Below, in pieces: positions 39,332 through 48,532 of a DNA stretch of 64,000 nucleotides (position 1 is the first letter of the stretch; each line of letters opens with the position of its first letter). The DNA lies in assembly GCF_013375935.1 (NCBI RefSeq), contig NZ_CP056117.1:2356001-2420000 (forward strand), read 5' to 3'. The stretch is from Enterobacter cloacae. GTDB lineage: Bacteria > Pseudomonadota > Gammaproteobacteria > Enterobacterales > Enterobacteriaceae. Position numbers and translations under genes: made by a program. The notes under the pieces are model-generated. The model had not been told where the DNA came from. It was given only the letters and a program-made list of their open reading frames with translations, and made no database searches.

Positions 39332-40720
39332 TCATGCAAGCGCGGGATGCGGGAAGTCCACGGTCACCATCAGGCCGCCTTCTGCTGACGTACTCAGATT
39401 GACTCTGCCGTTGTGCTGCTGGGTAACGGCTTTGACGATGGCAAGCCCTAAGCCGCTCCCGCTTTGGGTTTGATTAGGATCGCGGAAAAACCTGTCGAAC
39501 ACCCGCTCGCGCAATTCAACCGGAATGCCGGGGCCCGCGTCTGAGACGCGCAGCCGGGCGGACGTCGTTGTCGATTGCAGCTGTACCTCAATTCGTCCTC
39601 CCTCAGGGCTGTACTTCACGGCATTTTCAATCAAATTGTCGATCAGCGACACCAGACGTTCCCGGATGCCCGCAACCCGGATTTCATCGTCGGCGAAGAA
39701 CTCAAGCTCAATCCCGCGCGCCGACGCCAGCGGCTCCAGCGCGGCCATTCGCTCCTGAATAAGCGTTGTCAGCGGCACAGGCTCCGTTACCGTGTCGATG
39801 TGCGCTTCGCTGTGCTTCATCAGCAGAAGCTGATTGACGAGACGAGCGGCACGGCTATTGCTGCGAACAATGCCTGCAAGCAGCTCCTGCTGGCTTTCGC
39901 TGATGACCCAGGACTGCAGCGCCTCGACGTTGATTCGCATCGCGGCCAGCGGCGTACGCAGCTCGTGCGCGGCATCGGCAATAAACACCCTTTCCCTTTC
40001 GGCGCTTTCCCGCACCCTGGCGAGAAAGTCATTAATCGCGTCCACCGTCTGGCGCAGCTCCCTGTGCCTGGGAACGGCTTGTAAGGGAGAGAGATCGTCT
40101 GGCGTGCGCAATGAAATTTCATTCACTACCCTGTTCCAGGGGCGCATCGCGATGCGGATTGACAGCCACGCGGGAAACAAAAGGAAAGGGATGCATACCA
40201 GCAGCGGCATGACGTAATAGCCGCGCGAGTTCAGGTAGATAAAGAAATTCCAGCTGCCGGCAGGGGTGAAAAGGGTGACCTCCACGTCGGAGCGCGCGGA
40301 TTTGAGCGTGCGGCTCGTCCAGGTGTGGTCTCCAGTCCGGACGCGCTGCATTTCCCCCAGACGGCTATTTTTCACCTCCGTTGGCGCGCCACGCGAAGAA
40401 AAAATAATCTCATTATGCTTGCGAACGATCAGGTTGATGGCCAGCTCCGGATCTTCACCGCCGCCATACCCCTCCCGCAGCGCCTTGCTGAACGCGGCCA
40501 GCACCTCTTTACGCGCCTGCGGCCTATCCTCCATGCTCTCAACCAGGGAAAAGAGGGTTTCGTAAGTCTCACTGCCCGTGAGTATTGGAGGGCTGCGCAG
40601 GTCCTCCAGCAAAATGAAGGTTAAAAAAAGACACCACAGCAGCGTAAGCAGCAGCATCTGGGCGACCATCATTCGCCTGACCAGCGTAGGAAGCCTGAGG
40701 CGGTACCAAAAATTACGCAT
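39332..40720 (-). CDS. Two-component sensor histidine kinase
   Basis: This 462-residue membrane kinase has helices at about 17-38 and 169-190 flanking a periplasmic sensor region of about 130 residues. A HAMP-like linker follows, then the phosphoacceptor His252 in ADAAHELRTPLAA. The ATPase domain has the N box NLIENAVKYSPEGG, the G1 box DAGPGIP and the G2 box SGSGLGLAIVKA. Its form is like QseC/PmrB. The sensor domain does not tell the stimulus. Its start overlaps the regulator stop by one base. It sits between oqxR and a divergent MipA/OmpV gene that the system probably controls. Confidence 0.87.
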   Translation of the reverse strand: MRNFWYRLRLPTLVRRMMVAQMLLLTLLWCLFLTFILLEDLRSPPILTGSETYETLFSLVESMEDRPQARKEVLAAFSKALREGYGGGEDPELAINLIVRKHNEIIFSSRGAPTEVKNSRLGEMQRVRTGDHTWTSRTLKSARSDVEVTLFTPAGSWNFFIYLNSRGYYVMPLLVCIPFLLFPAWLSIRIAMRPWNRVVNEISLRTPDDLSPLQAVPRHRELRQTVDAINDFLARVRESAERERVFIADAAHELRTPLAAMRINVEALQSWVISESQQELLAGIVRSNSRAARLVNQLLLMKHSEAHIDTVTEPVPLTTLIQERMAALEPLASARGIELEFFADDEIRVAGIRERLVSLIDNLIENAVKYSPEGGRIEVQLQSTTTSARLRVSDAGPGIPVELRERVFDRFFRDPNQTQSGSGLGLAIVKAVTQQHNGRVNLSTSAEGGLMVTVDFPHPALA

Positions 40721-41397
40721 CAGCCCGCCGCCTTCTGAACCGGTACGGTATCAATGACGTACCCTACGCCCCGCACCGTTCGCACAAAGCCATCGCCAAT
40801 TTTTCGCCGCAGGTTACCCATATGCACGTCGAGCGCGTTGCTGAGATTTTCTTTCGTGCCGAATATCCTCTCTTCCAGATACCGCCGCGTAAGCACGCGG
40901 TCAGCGCGCAGCATTAGCGTTTCGAGCAGCGCGTATTCACTTGCCGTCAACTCAACGTGGCGCGCGCTCACCGTCACGCGACGCGTCGGTACGTGGAGAG
41001 ACAAGCCGCGAATGTCGATCGCCTCATTCTCAAAACCGTAGCTGCGCCGCGCCAGGGCTCTCACGCGCGCCAGCAGCTCGGCGAGCACAAAAGGTTTGAC
41101 CAGATAGTCGTCCGCGCCCGCGTCCAGCCCGCACAGGCGGTCCTGCAGCGTGCCTCGCGCCGTCAGGATAATGACGGGGATCCCCCGGAGCTGCTGACGC
41201 AGGCGCGTCATCAGGCTCATGCCATCGCCATCGGGCAGCCCCAGGTCGAGCAGGATAAGCTCCGGCACGCAGAGATCGAGCTGATGCAGCGCATCCTCTT
41301 TCCGGCGTACCCAAATGACATCAAATCCTTGATCTGCAAGGGCGATACGTACGCCGTTGCCGAGATCCAGGTCGTCTTCAATTAGTAGAATTTTCAC
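40720..41397 (-). CDS. OmpR-family response regulator
   Basis: This 225-residue regulator has an N-terminal receiver domain with Asp8-Asp9, phosphoacceptor Asp51 (LILLDLGLPDGDG) and the switch lysine in YLVKPFVLAELLAR. The C-terminal winged helix is of the PhoB/OmpR type (ELTASEYALLETLMLRA, then VHMGNLRRKI). It is the first gene of the pair, and the kinase follows with a one-base overlap. It is divergent from mipA, 205 bases away. That intergenic region contains the direct repeat CTGAATC at 41565-41571 and 41580-41586, a possible binding site. Confidence 0.9.
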   Translation of the reverse strand: MKILLIEDDLDLGNGVRIALADQGFDVIWVRRKEDALHQLDLCVPELILLDLGLPDGDGMSLMTRLRQQLRGIPVIILTARGTLQDRLCGLDAGADDYLVKPFVLAELLARVRALARRSYGFENEAIDIRGLSLHVPTRRVTVSARHVELTASEYALLETLMLRADRVLTRRYLEERIFGTKENLSNALDVHMGNLRRKIGDGFVRTVRGVGYVIDTVPVQKAAG

Positions 41398-41564
41398 AAA
41401 GGTAACGGTATCAGCAGTGGATGAAGAACAGCTTAAGAAAAAAACGGTATCAGGAAATCATTCAGCTTTACAGAACCAGCACGTGCTTCAGCGTTTCTTC
41501 ATTTTCGGCTCATAAGAACCTTAGGGAGGGTATTCAGAATGAGCGCGCTGGCGTTTAACACCGC

Positions 41565-41586
41565 CTGAATCGTAACCATCTGAATC
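41565..41586 (+). repeat. Direct repeat CTGAATC before the MipA-like gene
   Basis: Two copies of CTGAATC begin 15 bases apart, just upstream of the 41603 start. OmpR-family regulators bind tandem repeats, although usually with about 10-11-base periodicity. The spacing here is longer, so a role as a regulator site is speculative. The rest of the 205-base gap shows no other recognisable element. Confidence 0.3.
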
Positions 41587-41602
41587 CAAAAGGGCTTCTT
41601 TA

Positions 41603-42439
41603 ATGAGAAACAGCAAACTGCGTCACAGGTTCCCCCGTTCACTCATCGGTCGCAGCGCGAAAAGCATCCTGTCGGGGGCCGTCCTGGCGTTACTGGCTAC
41701 CCCGACGCTGGCGGCCGGGCAGCGCCAGGGCAACGTGTTAACCCTGGGGGGCGGCGTGGATGTTGCGCCACGCTATTCCGGTTCGGATAAGAGCCGCGTT
41801 GCTGCGGCCCAGGTGGTTGATTACGCGATGGAAAATGGGTTCTTTATCAGCACCACTCGCGGGCTCGGCTACGGCAACCGCGTCGGCAACCTGGATTATA
41901 GCGCTGCGCTGAGCTATCGCGCGGGACGTAAGGATCGCGACGTAAGCAGCGATTCAATCGCCTCCGGCAGCGACTACCTGCGGGGGATGGGTGAGGTCAA
42001 AGGCTCAGCCGTCGTTGTGCCGGGGCTGGGGTACAGGGTAACTGACTGGCTTAACGTGCAGCTGCAGGCTGAGGTCCCGGTTTCGGAAAGAGACAACGGT
42101 GAGGCTGTGCACTTCGGCATTGCCAGCCCGCTCTACACCTCTTCTGAAAACTCGGTGACGCTGGCGCTGACCGGCAGCTGGGGATCCAGCAAGTACATGC
42201 AAACGTACTACGGGGTCAGCGCCGCCCAGTCGGCCGCATCGGGATTTGCCCGACATGATGCCGGATCGGGAATATACGCCTATTCGCTGAACCTGGACTG
42301 GACCCATAAGCTCACCTCCCGCTGGAGCGTGCTTGCCGCTGCCGGCGTTACGCAGCTGACGGGAGAGGCGGGCGATAGCCCAGTCGTTCAGAAAAAAACG
42401 TCGCCCACGGGAAGCCTGAAGGTGACGTACAGCTTCTGA
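41603..42439 (+). CDS. MipA/OmpV-family outer membrane protein
   Basis: This 278-residue protein has an N-terminal signal sequence ending near TLAAG (cleavage about residue 38) and beta-barrel-like alternation. It ends in Phe, as outer-membrane barrels do. Motifs GGGVDVAPRYSGSDKSR and PGLGYRVTDWLNVQL match the MipA/OmpV family. MipA in E. coli is a scaffold that links murein enzymes, while other family members act as pores or adhesins. The neighbouring two-component genes diverge from it and probably regulate it, as seen for other members of this family. Confidence 0.85.
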   Translation: MRNSKLRHRFPRSLIGRSAKSILSGAVLALLATPTLAAGQRQGNVLTLGGGVDVAPRYSGSDKSRVAAAQVVDYAMENGFFISTTRGLGYGNRVGNLDYSAALSYRAGRKDRDVSSDSIASGSDYLRGMGEVKGSAVVVPGLGYRVTDWLNVQLQAEVPVSERDNGEAVHFGIASPLYTSSENSVTLALTGSWGSSKYMQTYYGVSAAQSAASGFARHDAGSGIYAYSLNLDWTHKLTSRWSVLAAAGVTQLTGEAGDSPVVQKKTSPTGSLKVTYSF

Positions 42440-42467
42440 CCGGTGTTGCAGGCGAAGGAGCGGTAGC

Positions 42468-43298
42468 CTACTTTCCTTCGCCCAGCCGATATGCCAGCGC
42501 CACTACCAGCGACTGCACCAGGCACAGCGTCGCCGACTGAGAGCGAAACGCATCTACCTGCGCCTCTTTCACCACGAAACAGAGGTCGCTGAACGTCGCC
42601 AGCGGGCTGATCTGGCTGTCGGTGATCACAATCTGGCGCGCGCCGACCCTGGCGGCGGTTTCGCTGACCATCACCGTCTCTTCCGCGTACGGCGAGAAGC
42701 TGATCGACACCACTATATCGCGCGCCTTGATGCGGCTAATCTGCTCGCGCAGCATGCCGCCCATGCCGTCGAGCAGAACAGGGCGGCACTCAAGGTGGCT
42801 CAGGGCATAGGTCAGATAGGCTGCTACGCTAAAGGAGCGGCGCAGTCCGGCGATATAGATGGTGTCGGCGTCGGCCAGCAGCTGAACGGCGCGCTCCAGC
42901 ATCTCCGGTTCGGCACGGGCGGCGAGCTGCTGTAGCGCCTGGGCATTTGAGCGGGCGAACTCCTGTAAAATATCGAGCGGCGTTTCCGGCACGGCTTCGC
43001 TCTCCATTTCGCGGAACAGCCGCGCACGGTCGCTGTAGCTGGCGGTTTCCTCCACCAGGTTCATGCGAAACAGCTGTTTCATTTCGTTAAAGCCGGTGAA
43101 GTCAAAGGCGTTGGCGAAGCGGATCAGCGTTGACGGCGGCACGTCGGCGCGCTCGGCAATGACGGCAACCGTATCAAAGGCCACGCTGTTGGTGTTATCC
43201 AGTACATAGCGGGAGACCTGCTGCAGCCTCTTGCTCAGGCTATCGTAGCGATCGCGGATTTGCTGCTGCAGTTCGTTCAGGCTGGTTGCTGTCGTCAT
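42468..43298 (-). CDS. iolR: RpiR-family repressor of the inositol cluster
   Basis: This 276-residue regulator has an N-terminal RpiR helix-turn-helix (about 10-85, with VAFDTVAVIAERADVPPSTLIR) and a C-terminal SIS sugar-isomerase fold (about 125-260). It diverges from iolA across 291 bases. RpiR-type IolR represses inositol catabolism in Salmonella and relatives, and 2-deoxy-5-keto-gluconate 6-phosphate or a related intermediate is thought to induce it. I chose the ATG at 43298 (MTTATSLNELQ). The longer in-frame ORF starts in the promoter region and is rejected. Confidence 0.88.
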   Translation of the reverse strand: MTTATSLNELQQQIRDRYDSLSKRLQQVSRYVLDNTNSVAFDTVAVIAERADVPPSTLIRFANAFDFTGFNEMKQLFRMNLVEETASYSDRARLFREMESEAVPETPLDILQEFARSNAQALQQLAARAEPEMLERAVQLLADADTIYIAGLRRSFSVAAYLTYALSHLECRPVLLDGMGGMLREQISRIKARDIVVSISFSPYAEETVMVSETAARVGARQIVITDSQISPLATFSDLCFVVKEAQVDAFRSQSATLCLVQSLVVALAYRLGEGK

Positions 43299-43490
43299 GT
43301 TATCCCCCAAATACAGTTTTATGATTCTAAACGCAAAGCCGCGTCTTTTAAATGTCGGCCATCCATCTGGCAGCAAAAATGAAACAGAAGCTTCAGCCAT
43401 TTCCTCGCCCGAAATGCCTTAATAGCGCACGCAGCGTCAGTGTTGCTGGCTATTAACATAAAAATCCATCCTTGATCACAATAATCATCA

Positions 43491-43536
43491 TTTATTTTAT
43501 TTCAACTTAAAATGGAATATTTGTTTCATATATAGT
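43491..43536 (+). promoter_or_regulatory. iolA control region with candidate IolR sites
   Basis: The iolR-iolA gap holds an AT-rich TTTATTTTATTTCA (43491-43504), the reverse complement of a TGAAATAAA-type motif that also occurs before iolG. It also holds the dyad TGGAA-TATTTG-TTTCA (43513-43528), which shares nine of ten arm positions, and a -10-like TATAGT (43531-43536). A shared operator for IolR is inferred from the similarity between the two promoters. Confidence 0.4.
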
Positions 43537-43589
43537 GTGAGTACAAAGCGTTTAGGTAACGGTCACGTATCAACAGCGAGAGGTTAAGG

Positions 43590-45095
43590 ATGGAGACGGT
43601 AGCGAATTTTATTCACGGCGAATGTGTCACCGGTTCAGGCCAGCGCGTTCAGGCGATCTTCAACCCGGCCACCGGCGAGCAGATCCGCCAGGTGGTGATG
43701 AGTACGGCGCAGGAGGCGGAGCAGGCGGTTGCCGCCGCGCAGCAGGCCTTTCCCGCGTGGGCACGTCAGGCTCCGCTTAAGCGCGCGCGCGTAATGTTCC
43801 GCTTTAAGGCGCTGCTGGAGGAGAACATGGCGCGCCTGGCCCGCCTCATCAGCGAAGAGCACGGCAAGGTCTACTCCGACGCGGTGGGGGAACTGACCCG
43901 CGGTCTGGAAGTGGTGGAATTTGCCTGCGGCATCCCGCATCTGCAAAAGGGGGAACACTCTGCGAACGTCGGTACCGGCGTCGACAGCCACTCGCTGATG
44001 CAGCCGCTCGGGGTCTGCGCCGGGATCGCGCCGTTTAACTTCCCGGCGATGGTGCCGATGTGGATGTTCCCGATTGCGCTGGCAACCGGGAATACCTTCG
44101 TGCTTAAGCCGTCGGAAAAAGACCCTTCGCTGGCGCTGGCGCTGGCGCAGCTGCTGAAAGAGGCTGGCCTGCCGGACGGCGTGTTCAACGTGGTGCAGGG
44201 CGATAAGGAGTCCGTTGACGTGCTCCTGACCGACCCGCGCGTGCAGGCAGTGAGCTTTGTCGGCTCCACGCCAATTGCGGAATACATTTACCAGACCGCC
44301 TCCGCCCACGGTAAGCGCTGTCAGGCGCTGGGCGGGGCGAAAAACCACTGCATTTTAATGCCGGATGCCGACATGGAGATGGCGGCCAACGCCATTATGG
44401 GAGCGGCCTACGGCGCGGCGGGCGAGCGCTGCATGGCGCTCTCGGTGGTGCTGGCGGTGGGCGATAATACCGCCGACGACCTCTGCGCCCGTCTGGAAAA
44501 ACAGATTGCCGCGCTGCGCGTCGGGCCGGGCCTGGACCAGACGCCGGAAAACGAAATGGGGCCGCTTATCTCCACCGCCCACCGCAGCAAGGTGCTGGGC
44601 TACATCGACAGCGGCGAGGCGCAGGGGGCGAGGCTTCGCGTGGACGGCCGCGGCTTTAGCGTGCAGGGTTACGAGCAGGGCTATTTCGTCGGGCCGACGC
44701 TGTTCGATAACGTTACCCCGGAGATGACCATCTATAAGGAAGAAATTTTTGGCCCGGTGCTTTCTGTGGTGCGCGTAGCAGATTACGCCAGCGCGGTGGA
44801 TCTGATTAACCGCCATGAATATGGTAATGGCTCGGCCATTTTCACCCGCGACGGCGGCTGCGCGCGCCGCTTCTGCGAAGAGGTGCAGGCGGGCATGGTG
44901 GGCGTCAACGTGCCGATCCCGGTGCCGATGGCGTTTCACAGCTTCGGCGGCTGGAAGCGTTCCATCTTTGGCGCGCTCAACGTCCACGGCAACGACGGCG
45001 TGCGCTTCTACACCCGCATGAAAACCATCACCGCGCGCTGGCCGGAAATGCAGCAGGAGACAGGCGCCGCGTTTTCCATGCCGACGCTGGGCTGA
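43590..45095 (+). CDS. iolA: Malonate-semialdehyde dehydrogenase (acylating)
   Basis: This 501-residue enzyme belongs to the CoA-acylating aldehyde dehydrogenases (MmsA/IolA). It converts malonate semialdehyde to acetyl-CoA and CO2 with NAD, the last step of inositol breakdown. The catalytic Cys281 lies in [10 protein letters not shown] and a helix-rich Rossmann domain is seen in [19 protein letters not shown]. The C-terminus includes [18 protein letters not shown]. The gene heads the plus-strand run, and iolD starts 11 bases after its stop. RBS AGGTTAAGG precedes the ATG. Confidence 0.95.
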   Translation: METVANFIHGECVTGSGQRVQAIFNPATGEQIRQVVMSTAQEAEQAVAAAQQAFPAWARQAPLKRARVMFRFKALLEENMARLARLISEEHGKVYSDAVGELTRGLEVVEFACGIPHLQKGEHSANVGTGVDSHSLMQPLGVCAGIAPFNFPAMVPMWMFPIALATGNTFVLKPSEKDPSLALALAQLLKEAGLPDGVFNVVQGDKESVDVLLTDPRVQAVSFVGSTPIAEYIYQTASAHGKRCQALGGAKNHCILMPDADMEMAANAIMGAAYGAAGERCMALSVVLAVGDNTADDLCARLEKQIAALRVGPGLDQTPENEMGPLISTAHRSKVLGYIDSGEAQGARLRVDGRGFSVQGYEQGYFVGPTLFDNVTPEMTIYKEEIFGPVLSVVRVADYASAVDLINRHEYGNGSAIFTRDGGCARRFCEEVQAGMVGVNVPIPVPMAFHSFGGWKRSIFGALNVHGNDGVRFYTRMKTITARWPEMQQETGAAFSMPTLG

Positions 45096-45106
45096 CAGGA
45101 GGTGTT

Positions 45107-47032
45107 ATGCAAACCGAACGTATGACCATGGCCCAGGCGCTGGTCCGCTTCCTTAATCAACAGTACGTCAGCGTTGACGGCAGCGAAACGCCCTTCGTGG
45201 AGGGCGTGGCCACTATCTTCGGACACGGTAACGTGCTGGGTATCGGCCAGGCGCTGGAGCAGGATCCGGGCCATCTGCGGGTAATGCAGGGCTGCAACGA
45301 GCAGGGCATCGCCCATATGGCGACGGGGTTCGCCAAACAGCACCGCCGTCAGCGCATTTTTGCCGTCACCTCCTCCGTCGGGCCGGGCGCCGCCAATATG
45401 GTGACCGCCGCGGCAACCGCTACGGCGAACCGAATCCCGCTGCTGCTGCTGCCGGGGGATATCTACGCCAGCCGCCAGCCGGACCCGGTGCTGCAGCAGA
45501 TCGAGCAGTATCACGATCTCAGCATCAGCACCAACGACTGCTTCCGTCCGGTCTCCCGCTACTGGGACCGCATCAACCGCCCCGAGCAGCTGATGAGCGC
45601 CATGCTAAATGCGATGCGAACGCTTACTGACCCCGCAAATACGGGGACGGTGACCATTTGCCTGCCGCAGGACGTGCAGGGCGAAGCCTGGGATTACCCG
45701 CTGAGCTTCTTCGCGCGCCGAGTGCACCACGTTGAGCGTCGACCGCCCGATCCGCATCGTCTGGTGCAGGCGCGGGCGTTAATTGCCCGCAAGCAACGTC
45801 CGCTGGTGGTGTGCGGCGGCGGCGTGCGCTATTCCGGCGCGCATGCGGCGTTTCGCGAATTTGTCGAGACGCTGCAACTGCCGTTTGCCGAAACCCAGGC
45901 CGGAAAGGGGGCGCTGGTAAGTGACCACCCGCTTAATCTGGGCGGGGTGGGCGTGACGGGCGGAATGGCCGCTAACCGGCTTGCGCCGCAGGCGGACCTG
46001 GTGATTGGCGTCGGCACGCGCCTCACGGACTTTACCACCGGCTCCAAGGCGCTCTTTTCCCATCCGGACGTCGAGTTTCTGCTGCTGAACGTGGCCGAAT
46101 TTGACGCCCTGAAGCTCGACGCCACCGCGCTGGTGGCCGATGCCCAAACCGGGCTGCAGGCCCTGACCCATGCGCTGAAGGAGTACCGCAGCGGCTGGGG
46201 AGAGGAGATTGCTGAGGCGAAAGCCGCCTGGCGCGACGAATGCCGCCGCCTGTGGGATCGCCAGTGGCATCCGGCAGATGCGCCCGAGGTGGCGGGGCAC
46301 CTGGACGCGCAGCTGGCGGAATACGGCGAGACGCTCAACACCCGGCTGACCCAGACGCGGGTGCTGGGGCTGATTAATCAGCATGTTGAGGATAACGCCA
46401 TCGTGGTGGGCGCGGCCGGTTCGCTGCCGGGGGATTTGCAGCGCCTCTGGCAGGTCAAAACGCCCGACACCTATCACCTTGAGTACGGCTACTCCTGCAT
46501 GGGCTACGAAATAGCGGCAGCGATTGGCGCGAAGCTTGCGAGCCCCGAACAGCCGGTATACGCCATGGTGGGGGATGGCTCCTACATGATGCTGCACTCC
46601 GAGCTGCAAACCGCGGTGCAGGAGGGCGTTAAGGTCACCGTTCTGCTGTTTGATAACGCCAGCTTCGGCTGCATTAACAACCTGCAGATGGGGCACGGCA
46701 TGGGGAGCTTTGGCACCGAAAACCGCCACCGTAACCCGGAAACCGGGCGGCTCGACGGGCCGCTGGTGAAGGTCGATTTCGCGCAAAACGCGGAAAGCTA
46801 CGGCTGCCGCGCGTGGCGGGTTCGCGATGAGCCAGGCCTGCTGGCGGCGCTGGCGGCGTCCCGCGCGCACCCTGGCCCGACGCTGCTGGACATTAAGGTG
46901 CTGCCGAAAACCATGACCCACGATTACGACGCCTGGTGGCGAACCGGCGATGCGCAGGTGGCGGCCTCCTCAGCCGTACGCGAGGCCGCGGCGCAGACGC
47001 AGGCGCAGGTGAAAAAAGCGCGTCAGTATTAA
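45107..47032 (+). CDS. iolD: 3D-(3,5/4)-trihydroxycyclohexane-1,2-dione hydrolase
   Basis: This 641-residue thiamine-diphosphate enzyme opens the ring of trihydroxycyclohexanedione to 5-deoxyglucuronate. The three domains of the acetolactate-synthase fold are present. The first holds the pyrimidine-binding region near [17 protein letters not shown]. The last holds the [15 protein letters not shown]...N diphosphate-binding motif (about 505-535). The protein is close to the usual 640 residues. It follows iolA with an AGGAG site, and the 482-base gap after it carries a repeat array. Confidence 0.95.
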   Translation: MQTERMTMAQALVRFLNQQYVSVDGSETPFVEGVATIFGHGNVLGIGQALEQDPGHLRVMQGCNEQGIAHMATGFAKQHRRQRIFAVTSSVGPGAANMVTAAATATANRIPLLLLPGDIYASRQPDPVLQQIEQYHDLSISTNDCFRPVSRYWDRINRPEQLMSAMLNAMRTLTDPANTGTVTICLPQDVQGEAWDYPLSFFARRVHHVERRPPDPHRLVQARALIARKQRPLVVCGGGVRYSGAHAAFREFVETLQLPFAETQAGKGALVSDHPLNLGGVGVTGGMAANRLAPQADLVIGVGTRLTDFTTGSKALFSHPDVEFLLLNVAEFDALKLDATALVADAQTGLQALTHALKEYRSGWGEEIAEAKAAWRDECRRLWDRQWHPADAPEVAGHLDAQLAEYGETLNTRLTQTRVLGLINQHVEDNAIVVGAAGSLPGDLQRLWQVKTPDTYHLEYGYSCMGYEIAAAIGAKLASPEQPVYAMVGDGSYMMLHSELQTAVQEGVKVTVLLFDNASFGCINNLQMGHGMGSFGTENRHRNPETGRLDGPLVKVDFAQNAESYGCRAWRVRDEPGLLAALAASRAHPGPTLLDIKVLPKTMTHDYDAWWRTGDAQVAASSAVREAAAQTQAQVKKARQY

Positions 47033-47066
47033 ATTTTCATGTCGTAACGAAATTTTCATTTCATTT

Positions 47067-47345
47067 CCCCTCACCCTAACCCTCTCCCCAAAGGGGAGAG
47101 GGGATGGTTCGGTGCGGCCTTTTCTCCCTCACCCACCTGGGGAGAGGGGATGGTTCGGTGCGGCCTTTTCTCCCTCACCCACCTGGGGAGAGGGGATGGT
47201 TCGGTGCGGCCTTTTCTCCCTCGCCCACCTGGGGAGAGGGGATGGTTCTGTGCGGCCTTTTCTCCCTCGCCCACCTGGGGTGAGGGGACGGCTCGGGGCT
47301 GTCTTTTCTCCCTCGCCCCTTTGGGGAGAGGGCCGGGGTGAGGGG
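47067..47345. repeat. 46-bp tandem array inside inverted terminal arms
   Basis: Units beginning GGGGAGAGG or GGGGTGAGG start at 47093, 47139, 47185, 47231, 47277 and 47323. The exact 46-base period gives five full units and a partial end copy. The whole is enclosed by arms 47067-47092 and 47320-47345. These are inverted copies differing at three positions in 26, namely within CCCTAACCC versus GGCCGGGG. Each unit can also fold, as GGGGAGAGG-type and CCTCxCCC-type ends pair. The array lies between iolD and iolG and contains no gene. It resembles the palindromic GC-rich repeats scattered through enterobacterial intergenic regions, expanded by tandem duplication. Confidence 0.85.
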
Positions 47346-47366
47346 AAGATGTACGCCCTTCCATGT

Positions 47367-47470
47367 TGTGAGATTGATAACAAAATTTATCTCATTCATC
47401 TCAAAAGTGTTAACCCACACTCAAAAACATAATTTTCACTATTTATAAAAATGAAATAAATGTTTTATTT
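47367..47470 (+). promoter_or_regulatory. iolG control region: CRP-like site and AT-rich dyad
   Basis: TGTGA-GATTGA-TAACA (47367-47382) matches the CRP consensus at nine of ten arm positions, and would make inositol uptake glucose-sensitive. AAATAAA-TGT-TTTATTT (47454-47470) is a perfect 7-bp inverted repeat 45 bases before the iolG ATG. It shares TGAAATAAA with the iolA promoter region and is a candidate IolR operator. The rest of the stretch is AT-rich with no gene. Confidence 0.5.
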
Positions 47471-47514
47471 AAAGGGTCGTTAGTTTACAGCATTCACCAA
47501 CACCGGGAGCCGTT

Positions 47515-48501
47515 ATGTTTAACATTGCTTTACTGGGCGCTGGCCGAATTGGTCAGGTACATGCAGCTAACATCGCCAGCCACGGTGCGACCACGCTGTG
47601 GTCCGTGGTTGACCCGAATCAGGAATTTGCCACCCGCCTCGCCGCGCGGTATCAGGCCCGCCAGCAGAGCCTGACTGAGGCGATGACCGACCCTGACGTT
47701 CATGCCGTGCTGATTGCCTCCGCAACGGACACCCATGCGGATCTGATTGAAATGGCCGCCCGCCACGGCAAGGCCATCTTCTGCGAAAAGCCGGTACACC
47801 TCGACCTCGCCCGCGTGCGCGACTGCCTGAAGGTGGTCAAAGAGCACGACGTGCCGCTGTTCATCGGCTTTAACCGCCGCTTCGACCCGCAGTTCCGCCG
47901 CGTGAAAACCGACGCCCAGGCCGGGCGCATCGGCAAGCCGGAATCGCTGCTGATTATTTCCCGCGATCCGTCTCCGCCGCCTGCGGAGTACGTGCGCGTC
48001 TCCGGCGGCATGTTCCGCGACATGACCATCCACGACTTTGACATGGCGCGCTTCATCATGGGCGAAGAGCCGGTGTCGGTGTATGCCCAGGGCAGTAACC
48101 TGGTGGATCCGGCGATTGGCGAGGCGGGGGACATCGACACCGCGTTTATCGTTTTGAAATACGCCTCCGGCGCGATGGCGACCATCGTCAACAGCCGCCG
48201 CTCCTCGTACGGCTACGACCAGCGCCTGGAGCTGCACGGCTCCGAAGGGCTGCTCTGCGCGGGCAATATTCTGGAAAACCAGGTGCAGCACTACGGCAAA
48301 CAGGGCTGCACCAGCGCGCTGCCGGAACACTTCTTCCTGCAGCGCTACAAATCCGCTTACGCCGCGGAATGGGAACACTTTGTTGCGGTTCTGCGCGGCG
48401 AAGCGGTGCCTGACTGCAGCGGCGATGATGGTGAACGTGCGCTTTGCCTCGCGGATAAAGCGCTGGAGTCGCTGCGCAGCCAGCGCGAGATCGTCCTCTA
48501 A
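47515..48501 (+). CDS. iolG: myo-Inositol 2-dehydrogenase
   Basis: This 328-residue Gfo/Idh/MocA-family oxidoreductase has an N-terminal Rossmann fold (GAGRIGQVHAANIA), the catalytic-lysine motif CEKPVHLDL, and a C-terminal substrate domain with DMTIHDFDMARF. It oxidises myo-inositol to 2-keto-myo-inositol. It begins a second run of inositol genes, after the repeat array and its own promoter region. The substrate-binding protein gene follows 31 bases after its stop. A second Gfo/Idh gene at 52113 is a different subfamily by sequence. Confidence 0.9.
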   Translation: MFNIALLGAGRIGQVHAANIASHGATTLWSVVDPNQEFATRLAARYQARQQSLTEAMTDPDVHAVLIASATDTHADLIEMAARHGKAIFCEKPVHLDLARVRDCLKVVKEHDVPLFIGFNRRFDPQFRRVKTDAQAGRIGKPESLLIISRDPSPPPAEYVRVSGGMFRDMTIHDFDMARFIMGEEPVSVYAQGSNLVDPAIGEAGDIDTAFIVLKYASGAMATIVNSRRSSYGYDQRLELHGSEGLLCAGNILENQVQHYGKQGCTSALPEHFFLQRYKSAYAAEWEHFVAVLRGEAVPDCSGDDGERALCLADKALESLRSQREIVL

Positions 48502-48532
48502 ACACAACGACCCTACACAGAGAGACATAATA

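Noticed and set aside
47067..47345. The array as a CRISPR
   Set aside because: The units are contiguous near-copies with no unique spacers, and no cas genes are present.
47071..47432. Several open frames on both strands through the 46-bp array
   Set aside because: They are proline- and glycine-rich readings of the repeat, present in several frames on both strands with no start sites or homology.
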